From assembly GCA_018241685.1 (NCBI GenBank), contig JAFEDJ010000069.1, positions 248,001 through 312,000 on the forward strand: DNA of 64,000 nucleotides. Direction: 5' to 3'. This document shows positions 57,255-64,000 of this stretch, one piece after another; within the stretch, counting starts at the first letter, position 1; every line of letters starts with the position of its first letter. Source of the stretch: Pseudomonadota bacterium (GTDB lineage: Bacteria > Pseudomonadota > Gammaproteobacteria > Burkholderiales > Rhodocyclaceae). Both the position numbers and the translations under genes were made by a program. The notes beneath the pieces were generated by a model that did not search any database, was not told the DNA's origin, and saw only the letters and a program-made list of their open reading frames with translations.

Positions 57255-60055
57255 TGTTCCACATCAAGCAACTCGAACTCGTCCACTGGGACTACTGGCG
57301 CCGCTTCAGCCTCCCGCTGGACGCCCAGATCATCACCATCGTCGGCCCCAACGGTTCCGGCAAGACCACGCTGCTCGACGCGCTGCGCACCCTGTTCGGC
57401 TTGCGCTGCTCCGGCAAGCGCGACTTCCGCCGCTACGTGCGCCGCGCCAACCGCAGCTTCGCGTGGATCCGCGCAGTGGTCGCCAACCGGCCCGGCAGCA
57501 CCGGCAAGCGGCCGTTCTTCCCATGCCTGAAGGACGAGGTCACGCTGGCCTGCCGTATCCGCCGCGCTGGCGGCGACTGGACCCGCGACTACGCCATCGC
57601 CGACGGCGACGTGCCCATCGAGGCACTGGAAGCCAACGAGAACAAGGCCATCGAATGGGTCGGCTACCGGGACTACCAGAGCCGCCTGGCCTGGGGCGGC
57701 CTGACGCCAGCCATCGCCAAGGTGCTGGCGCTGGAGCAGGGCGACACCGACAAGCTCTGCGAATACTCGCCGAAGGCGCTGCTCGAACTGGTCTTCGACG
57801 TGTTCGGCGACAAGGAGGTGCTCGACAACTACGCCGCCGCCCGCGAGGAGCAGAGCAACGCCGAGAAGGAGCTCGAAGCCCTCGGCCTCGACCTCGACCG
57901 CCTGCGCGCCCAGGCCGAAGCCAAGCGCCTGGAAGCCGACCGCTTCCTCGAATGGAAGCAGCTCAACGACGAAGCCGGCGCCCTCGCCACGGAGATCGTG
58001 CCGCGCCTGGAAGCCGCCGAGCTGATGCGCGACATCGAGCAGGCCCGCACCGACATCGCCCGCGGCCGCCTCGACTTTCAGAAAGGCGACGAGGAGCTGG
58101 CCGGCCACAAGGCCCGTACCGCCGAAGTGGAAGCCGAGAAGGCCGCCGCCGAAACGGAACGCAAGGCCGCCCGCAGCCGCGAGCTGGAGGCCGAGAAAGC
58201 TCACCTCACCGCCCACGACGAAGTCCGCGACTTCGAAAAACTGCTCGCCGAGCGCTCGGCCCTGCGCGCCCGCCTGGCCCGCGAAGCCGGCGACGGCGCG
58301 GTGGACCTGGAGGCCGCCTACGCCAAGGCCGACGCGCGCCTGCTCGCGCTGCAGCGCCAGGAGCGGGCCGCCATCGCCGCCTTCGAGGAAAAGACCACCC
58401 AGCTGCGCGCCACCCGCGAACACCGCGGGCCGCCGCCCGACGGCGAGGTCAGCCGCTTCCGCAAGCGCCTCGGCGACGCCGGCATCGCCCACCGGGCCCT
58501 GTCCGAAATCATCGAGGTCACCGACCCGGACTGGCAGGGCGCCGTCGAAGCCGTGCTGCGCCCCTACCGCAACGTGATCCTGCTCGAACGGGAACAGGAC
58601 CGCCACGCCGCCTGGGCGCTGGGCGAACAGGAACGCTTCCGCCACTTCATCGTGCCGGAGCTGGAAACCGCCCCGCCGGCCGCCGACGGCTCGCTGGCCG
58701 AAGTCATCCGCTTCGCCGACGACGTGCCGCGCTGGCTGGCCGACCTGCTGAACCGCATCCAGCGCGTCGAGGATGCCGACTCCGCCCGCCACCTGCCCAA
58801 GGAAACCGAGTGGATCACCCGCGACGGCTACCACCGGGAACGCCGCGGCGCCCGCCACCTGGGCAAGCCGACCGAATTCCATTTCGGTGAGCTGGCCCGC
58901 AGCGCCCGCCTCAAGCAGCTCGATGCCGACATGCACAGCATCGACGCCCGCCTGCGCGAGCTGCGCCCCGAGCTGGACGCCGCCAAGGAAGAAGCCGACG
59001 CCCTGCGCGCCCGCCTGCACGGCATCGAAGCCGCCCAGCTGCTGGCCGCCCGCGCCGAAGCCTTCGAGCAGGCCGAAGCCGCACTGCCCGGCGCCAAATC
59101 ACGCCTCACCGCAGCCATCGCGGCCCGTGCCGAATCCAAGGGCGACGTGGACAAGATCGACCAGCGCCTGCGCGGCATCGACATCGAGCTTGACCGCCGC
59201 AAGCGCGAGATTTCAGCCCTCGCCCGCAAGGCCCAGGAGCTCGCCGAGACCGCAGCCCCGCGCCGCCGCGAGCAGGCCCGCCGCATCCAGCGCCTGCGCC
59301 AGCTGCGCCGCGGCATGCCGGCCGACTGGCGCGAGCCGCAGCAGACCGCGCTGCTGGTGGACAAGTACGGCGACGCCCGCGGCGCGCGGGCCGACCTGGA
59401 ACGCCTGCGCCAGCGCCTCAACGACGGCGACTGGATCACCGACGACACAGTGCTGACCCTGGCCGGCCGCCTGAAGGCCGACCTGCAGCAGCGCGAACGG
59501 GACTACGCCGAGCGGGAAGCCTACTTCGCGACGACCCGCCGCCTCACCTCCGACGCCCGCGCCGCCTACATCGCCAAGCTGCGCATCACGGTCCGCCAAT
59601 ACGGCAAGAACCTGCGCGCCCTCGGCGACCTGGCCAACGTGGACGTGGACTGCCCGGTGCCGATGCTCGAGAACGAAGACCGGGCGCTGGCCTCCGCCGG
59701 CCTCGAAGTGCGTTTCGACTTCGACCGCAAGGGCGCCGTCGGCCTCAACGACGGCGAGGCCTCCGGTGGTCAGCAGGTCATGAAGTCGCTGATCCTGCTG
59801 ATCGCCCTGCTGATGGACGAGGCCCGCCCGGGCGGCTTCGTATTCATCGACGAGCCCTTCGCGCATCTGGACATCGCCAACATCGACCGCGTCGGGACCT
59901 TCCTGCGCGCCACCCGCGCCCAGTACCTGATCACCACGCCGGTCACCCACAACGCCAACGTCTTTGCACCGGCCCAGCTCACGCTGGTCACCCGCAAGAA
60001 GAAGCCCGGCGACGACTGGGCGCCACCTATCGGCTTGATACAGCGCAGCGTCTGA
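57254..60055 (+). CDS. mksB: SMC-like condensin ATPase, MksB type
   Basis: A 933-residue SMC protein. Walker A GPNGSGKT is at 31-38, coiled coil about 170-395, a hinge-like globular middle (about 395-560, DPDWQGAVEAVLRPYRNVILLE), a second coiled coil to about 720, then the ABC signature SGGQ (837-840) and Walker B FVFIDE (862-867). The length fits MksB (about 900-950) better than MukB (near 1480). With the two preceding genes it forms an SMC-kleisin-kite complex for chromosome organisation. No JetD-type nuclease gene follows, which argues against a complete Wadjet plasmid-defence system. Confidence 0.8.
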   Translation: MFHIKQLELVHWDYWRRFSLPLDAQIITIVGPNGSGKTTLLDALRTLFGLRCSGKRDFRRYVRRANRSFAWIRAVVANRPGSTGKRPFFPCLKDEVTLACRIRRAGGDWTRDYAIADGDVPIEALEANENKAIEWVGYRDYQSRLAWGGLTPAIAKVLALEQGDTDKLCEYSPKALLELVFDVFGDKEVLDNYAAAREEQSNAEKELEALGLDLDRLRAQAEAKRLEADRFLEWKQLNDEAGALATEIVPRLEAAELMRDIEQARTDIARGRLDFQKGDEELAGHKARTAEVEAEKAAAETERKAARSRELEAEKAHLTAHDEVRDFEKLLAERSALRARLAREAGDGAVDLEAAYAKADARLLALQRQERAAIAAFEEKTTQLRATREHRGPPPDGEVSRFRKRLGDAGIAHRALSEIIEVTDPDWQGAVEAVLRPYRNVILLEREQDRHAAWALGEQERFRHFIVPELETAPPAADGSLAEVIRFADDVPRWLADLLNRIQRVEDADSARHLPKETEWITRDGYHRERRGARHLGKPTEFHFGELARSARLKQLDADMHSIDARLRELRPELDAAKEEADALRARLHGIEAAQLLAARAEAFEQAEAALPGAKSRLTAAIAARAESKGDVDKIDQRLRGIDIELDRRKREISALARKAQELAETAAPRRREQARRIQRLRQLRRGMPADWREPQQTALLVDKYGDARGARADLERLRQRLNDGDWITDDTVLTLAGRLKADLQQRERDYAEREAYFATTRRLTSDARAAYIAKLRITVRQYGKNLRALGDLANVDVDCPVPMLENEDRALASAGLEVRFDFDRKGAVGLNDGEASGGQQVMKSLILLIALLMDEARPGGFVFIDEPFAHLDIANIDRVGTFLRATRAQYLITTPVTHNANVFAPAQLTLVTRKKKPGDDWAPPIGLIQRSV

Positions 60056-60217
60056 GCGGGGCGGCGAAACAATCCGCCGCCTCATAATGACAAAAACATG
60101 CTACAAAGGGAAAAACGCGCGATAAGCACTGCGCTACCCGCTCACTGCCTGTTTTGGGCTTCAGAATTCACCGCGACGGACGTTAATCGGCCCTCAAGAC
60201 CCAAACCCGACCCATTC

Positions 60218-61318
60218 ATGCGCCAGCCCCCGGCGGCTCTGCCCGATCCCTCCCGCACTCTCGCGCTGCTTGCCGGCGCCGAAGCCCTTTCGCGCATCCG
60301 GGATCTGCGCGGGATCTACCGCCACACCACCGAGACAGCCATGCGCTTTCTCGAAGGCAGTTATGGCCTGCTCTTCGCTGTGCGCTTCACGCCCCCCGAA
60401 CTCACCGTAGGACTGCTTGGTTACTGCGTCGCCGACAGCACCGCGACCTACTGGGACGACGTCTGCGACGGCCACTCCTGGCTGCCGGTGGATCCGCTGC
60501 TGTCCAGTTGCCTGCATGCCGATTTCGGCCACTCCGCGGTGCACGAAGGCGACACCTGGCGCCTAGCCTTCGCCATTGGCACCCTCGGCCAGGCCCGCTG
60601 GGTGCTGGAGATCCATAGCCCCAAAGAGCCCAGCGAGGCCGACTGCGCGGCCCTCGGCCTGTTCCTGCGCTGCTTCGACAACCAGCACCACGGCTGGGAA
60701 TACGCCAACCTCGACACCCTCACGCGGCTCCTCAACCGGCGCACCTTCGACGACGACTTCGAACGCCTGATCGCCGCTGCCGAGCAGGCCGAACAAGCCC
60801 GCCTCGACGCCAGCGATCGCCGCACGTACGGCCTCACCGTCAGCCAGCCGTGCTGGCTCGCCGTGGCCGACGTCGACCATTTCAAGAGCATCAACGACAA
60901 TTACGGCCACCTGTTCGGCGATGAAGTGCTGCTACGCATCGCCGACCTGATGCGCCAGAGCTTCCGCAACCACGACAAGCTGTTCCGCTTCGGCGGCGAG
61001 GAGTTCGTGGTCATGCTGCGCAATGTCACCGAAGACAACGTGCAGGGCATCTTCGACCGCTTCCGAGAAGCCGTCGCCCAGCACGAGTTTCCGCGGGTCG
61101 GGCGCGTGGCCTGCTCGGTGGGCTTCGCGCGCATCGATCCACGCTTGTCGCCGGCCGAACTCCTCGGCCGCGCCGACGAGGCGCTTTACTACTCCAAGGA
61201 GCACGGCCGCAACCAGGTCAATGGTTACGACGAACTGGTGATGAGCGGCAAACTGCGCCTCACCATACCGGCCGGTCAGGCCGAGATCCAGTCCGACATC
61301 GACGAGATCTTCCTGTAA
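60218..61318 (+). CDS. Diguanylate cyclase (GGDEF) with unclassified N-terminal sensor
   Basis: A 366-residue protein. The C-terminal cyclase has DVDHFKSINDNYGHLFGDEVL and FGGEEF, with the inhibitory R-N-H-D site five residues before it, so it should make c-di-GMP and be product-inhibited. The N-terminal 155 residues (SRIRDLRGIYRHTTETAMRFLEGSYGLLFAV onward) look GAF-like but are not firmly assignable. The ATG at 60218 is taken as start; an in-frame ATG at 60098 would add a non-conserved leader. It begins 162 bp after the SMC gene and may have its own promoter. Confidence 0.88.
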   Translation: MRQPPAALPDPSRTLALLAGAEALSRIRDLRGIYRHTTETAMRFLEGSYGLLFAVRFTPPELTVGLLGYCVADSTATYWDDVCDGHSWLPVDPLLSSCLHADFGHSAVHEGDTWRLAFAIGTLGQARWVLEIHSPKEPSEADCAALGLFLRCFDNQHHGWEYANLDTLTRLLNRRTFDDDFERLIAAAEQAEQARLDASDRRTYGLTVSQPCWLAVADVDHFKSINDNYGHLFGDEVLLRIADLMRQSFRNHDKLFRFGGEEFVVMLRNVTEDNVQGIFDRFREAVAQHEFPRVGRVACSVGFARIDPRLSPAELLGRADEALYYSKEHGRNQVNGYDELVMSGKLRLTIPAGQAEIQSDIDEIFL

Positions 61319-61435
61319 TCACCCACCCATCTCGAGCCCGGCCGCGACGGGCGGGCCGGAATATGTCAAAATTCAGGGCTTTGCGGCATTTCGTGCATCT
61401 CGCCGCGCCCATTTCGTTGATTTGAAGAGCCCATC

Positions 61436-62935
61436 ATGTCCGACCAGACCTCCTCGCCCGCCCAGGATGAAAACCACCTGATCGCCGAGCGCCGGCAGAA
61501 ACTCGCCGAATGGCGCGCCACCGGCAAGGCGTATCCGAACGACTTCTCCCGGGAAAACACCGCCGGCAAGCTCGACGAGGTCTACGGCGAGAAATCCGCC
61601 GAAGAACTCGAAGCCATCCCGGTCGAGGTCAAGGTCGCCGGCCGCATCATGCTCAAGCGCGTGATGGGCAAGGCCAGCTTCATCACCATCCAGGACCTGT
61701 CCGGCCGCATCCAGCTCTACGTCACCCGCGACGGCGTCGGCGAAGATGTCTATGCCGACTTCAAGCACTGGGACATCGGCGACATCGTCGGCACCGTCGG
61801 TACCCTGTTCCGCACCAAGACCGGCGAGCTGTCCATCAAGTCGTCCGAGCTGCGCCTGCTGACCAAGAGCCTGCGCCCGCTGCCCGACAAGTTCCACGGC
61901 CTGGCCGACGTCGAGACCAAGTACCGCCAGCGCTACGTGGACCTCATCATGAATGAGGAATCCCGCCACACTTTCGTGGCCCGCAGCCGCCTGATCCAGT
62001 CGATCCGCAACTACATGACCGGCCACGGCTTCCTCGAAGTCGAGACGCCGATGATGCACCCCATCCCCGGCGGCGCCGCAGCCAAACCCTTCGTCACCCA
62101 CCACAACGCCCTCGACATGCAGCAGTTCCTGCGCATCGCGCCGGAGCTCTACCTCAAGCGCCTGGTGGTCGGCGGCTTCGAGAAGGTCTTCGAGGTCAAC
62201 CGCAACTTCCGCAACGAAGGCCTGTCGCCCCGCCACAACCCCGAATTCACGATGATGGAGTTCTACGAGGCCTACGCGGACTACCGCAGCCTCATGGACT
62301 TCACCGAAGGCCTCCTGCGCCACGCCGCCCGTGAAGCGCTGGGCACCGAGGTGTTCACTTACCAGGGCCGCCAGCTGGACCTGTCCAAGCCCTTCCATCG
62401 TCTGACCATCGTCGATGCGATCCGCAAGCACCACCCTGGCTTTACCGACGCCCAATTGGGCGATGCCGAGTGGCTCAAGCAGAAGATCAAGGACTTCGGC
62501 GAGAAGGTTAAGCCGGGCGGCCTCGGCAGCCTGCAGCTGCAACTCTTCGAAGCCTGCGCCGAAGCCGAAACCTGGGAACCGACCTTCATCATCGACTACC
62601 CCGTCGAAGTCAGCCCGCTGGCCCGCGCCTCCGACAACAACCCGGACATCACCGAGCGCTTCGAGCTGTTCATTGTCGGCCGCGAGATCGCCAACGGCTT
62701 CTCCGAGCTCAACGACCCCGAAGACCAGGCCGCCCGCTTCCAGGCCCAGGCCAAGGCCAAGGACGCTGGCGACGAGGAAGCCATGTACTACGACGCCGAC
62801 TACATCCGCGCGCTGGAATACGGCCTGCCCCCGACCGGCGGCTGCGGCATCGGCATCGACCGCTTGATCATGCTGCTGACCGACAGCCCGGCGATCCGCG
62901 ACGTGATCCTGTTCCCGCAGATGCGTCCGGAGTAA
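61436..62935 (+). CDS. lysS: Lysyl-tRNA synthetase, class II
   Basis: A 499-residue enzyme of standard length: N-terminal OB-fold anticodon domain (VAGRIMLKRVMGKASFITIQD), motif 2 (FEVNRNFRNEGLSPRHNPEFTMMEFYEAYADY) and motif 3 (GCGIGIDRLIMLLTDSPAIRDV). It charges tRNA-Lys. In E. coli lysS directly follows prfB; here more than 7 kb separates them. A clear terminator follows. Confidence 0.97.
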   Translation: MSDQTSSPAQDENHLIAERRQKLAEWRATGKAYPNDFSRENTAGKLDEVYGEKSAEELEAIPVEVKVAGRIMLKRVMGKASFITIQDLSGRIQLYVTRDGVGEDVYADFKHWDIGDIVGTVGTLFRTKTGELSIKSSELRLLTKSLRPLPDKFHGLADVETKYRQRYVDLIMNEESRHTFVARSRLIQSIRNYMTGHGFLEVETPMMHPIPGGAAAKPFVTHHNALDMQQFLRIAPELYLKRLVVGGFEKVFEVNRNFRNEGLSPRHNPEFTMMEFYEAYADYRSLMDFTEGLLRHAAREALGTEVFTYQGRQLDLSKPFHRLTIVDAIRKHHPGFTDAQLGDAEWLKQKIKDFGEKVKPGGLGSLQLQLFEACAEAETWEPTFIIDYPVEVSPLARASDNNPDITERFELFIVGREIANGFSELNDPEDQAARFQAQAKAKDAGDEEAMYYDADYIRALEYGLPPTGGCGIGIDRLIMLLTDSPAIRDVILFPQMRPE

Positions 62936-62956
62936 GCCCCCCCCAGCTCCTCAACG

Positions 62957-62984
62957 ATGCCCGGTTCTCGAACCGGGCATTTTT
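62957..62984 (+). terminator. Rho-independent terminator of lysS
   Basis: ATGCCCGGTT and AACCGGGCAT form a 10-bp stem around CTCG, followed by TTTT, 21 bp past the lysS stop. Confidence 0.92.
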
Positions 62985-63110
62985 CTGCCCTTCTACTTCC
63001 GCTCCAGGCCGGCAGTTCCGGAGCCGCATGTCCGGATGGGTCCCGACCTATCCTTCGGCACAGCGGATGACAGGCGTGCAGCCCTCACCTGGGCATGGGC
63101 CGCCGAAAGC

Positions 63111-64000
63111 TCAAGCCTGCACTTCAGGTGCTTTCAGCAGGGACGACAGGGTGGTGGCCACACCGGTAATGCCGTCGTTGGAGAGGCCGGCGTCCTTCAT
63201 GACCGCATCGACGATGGGTTTGGCGATTTGATACTGGAGCGCCGAATTCATCACTTGCTCGGGGAAGGTTGCGCCACCGGAAGCTGACGTGGCGCCGTCG
63301 GCACCTGCGCCTGCGGCCCCGGGCATGCCGGCGACCTGGAAGATGCGGATCGAGTCGATCTTCTCCATCGGGCGCACGGCCTGTTCGAGGATCTGCGGGA
63401 GCTGTTGCAGCAGCAGGGTGCGGACCTGCAGGTCCACCTGTGCCGCCGACAGCGTGTTGAGCGCCTCGTTGATCGCCCGCTTGCCTTCCGCCTCCGCCAG
63501 CGAGGCGGCCTGCCTGGCGCGGGCTTCGATTGTGAGCGCCTCAGCCCGATCCATGGCGGCCTCCTTCTCGGCCGATGCCGATACCTTCACCGCGATGGCG
63601 CTCTGCTCCGCCTCCTTCGACGCCTCGATCAGTTGGATGTCCTTGTCCCGTTCAGCAACGGCGACCTGACGGGCGGTGGTCACCGCTTCCTCGGCCTTGA
63701 CGGCCTCGGCCCGCGCACAGTTGGCCGCGGCGTCGGCGTCGGATTGCTCACGGGACTTGTTGGCGATGGCGATCTGCGTGTCCTGGCGGGCGATCTCGAC
63801 CTGCTTGCGCTGTTCAGCGCGCTGCATCTCGGTCTGGCGCTCGAGTTCAATCTCCCGGGTCTGGATCACCAGGTTCTTCTCGATCTCCGCCGCCTTGATC
63901 TCGCGTGCGGCTTCGATGCGCTTCTGGCTGACCTGGCGCTCCGCCTCGATCTTGGCCGCTTCGGCCTCGCGGCTGCGTTCGGCTTGCTGGGAGGCGATCA
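63111..64000 (-). CDS. Flotillin-like protein (YqiK/SPFH family), C-terminal part
   Basis: The last 296 residues of a gene that begins beyond the right edge. The visible part is a long Ala/Glu-rich coiled coil (AEAAKIEAERQVSQKRIEAAREIKA, ARQAASLAEAEGKRAINEALNTLS), then DLQVRTLLLQQLPQILEQAVRPMEKIDSIRIFQV, the conserved flotillin C-terminal segment, and a Gly/Ala-rich stretch before a final helical tail. Flotillins scaffold membrane microdomains. The SPFH domain and membrane anchor lie outside the window. Confidence 0.9.
   Translation of the reverse strand, partial: IASQQAERSREAEAAKIEAERQVSQKRIEAAREIKAAEIEKNLVIQTREIELERQTEMQRAEQRKQVEIARQDTQIAIANKSREQSDADAAANCARAEAVKAEEAVTTARQVAVAERDKDIQLIEASKEAEQSAIAVKVSASAEKEAAMDRAEALTIEARARQAASLAEAEGKRAINEALNTLSAAQVDLQVRTLLLQQLPQILEQAVRPMEKIDSIRIFQVAGMPGAAGAGADGATSASGGATFPEQVMNSALQYQIAKPIVDAVMKDAGLSNDGITGVATTLSSLLKAPEVQA

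Noticed and set aside
53931..60055. A complete Wadjet (JetABCD) defence system.
   Set aside because: No JetD-like nuclease gene follows; the next gene is a GGDEF cyclase, and the SMC length fits MksB.

Overview
The window is about two-thirds G+C and densely coded, with short overlapping operons. Its gene content is that of a free-living Gram-negative, most likely a betaproteobacterium near the Rhodocyclales. The evidence is a MutL carrying the endonuclease motif used by bacteria without MutH, a FliA-type promoter ahead of a chemoreceptor, TonB-dependent receptors, RND pumps and codon use heavily biased to G/C in third positions. The genus is my inference only. No IS, prophage, CRISPR, tRNA or rRNA was seen.

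Layout. 1-5.3 kb: the end of a heavy-metal RND operon (adaptor, pump, DUF3240, outer-membrane channel). 5.3-7.0 kb: a VOC protein divergent from a WYL regulator, with a paired operator between them, then a YkgJ-like cysteine-cluster protein. 7.0-11.3 kb: an iron operon with a Fur-box-like site, a catecholate siderophore receptor (Fiu/PiuA type), the PiuC/YbiX hydroxylase and an FMN-dependent 2-hydroxyacid oxidase. 11.3-16.4 kb: LysR/TSUP divergent pair, a Cache chemoreceptor with a sigma-28 promoter, and a patatin-like lipase. 16.6-25.5 kb: an MdtABC-type RND system with its own NodT lipoprotein channel. 25.7-29.0 kb: a second TonB receptor with a PepSY reductase-like partner. 29.2-30.6 kb: a Met/Gly-rich secreted protein and a 2H phosphoesterase.

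30.56-31.18 kb holds a striking non-coding array of four repeated units, each with two DnaA-box-like sequences. It is organised as a duplicated block of about 352 bp and is a candidate replication origin or DnaA-titration locus.

31.15-36.4 kb is a five-gene pyrimidine operon: a URC1-type GTP cyclohydrolase II homologue, a URC4/DUF1688 protein, uracil phosphoribosyltransferase, a RutR-like TetR regulator and cytosine deaminase. Its promoter region carries an NtrC-type palindrome, a sigma-54 -24/-12 element and a RutR-type operator placed at the predicted transcription start. I read this as a URC-route uracil catabolic operon under the same regulatory logic as the unrelated Rut pathway of E. 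coli.

36.7-44.1 kb: Pal-like lipoprotein, CLC exchanger, glutamine-amidotransferase-like hydrolase with a MarR regulator, PurT, and a second chemoreceptor. 44.3-52.7 kb: a small apparently broken secreted-protein gene, mutL, a translationally coupled pair (possible nitrate/nitrite-sensing protein plus a PAS-GGDEF-EAL enzyme), and two rRNA pseudouridine synthases. 52.7-62.9 kb: prfB with its programmed +1 frameshift, a membrane-anchored unknown, a three-gene SMC condensin set (MksF-MksE-MksB type), a GGDEF enzyme, and lysS. prfB and lysS are neighbours in E. coli, so the five genes between them look like an insertion. The window ends inside a flotillin-like gene on the minus strand.
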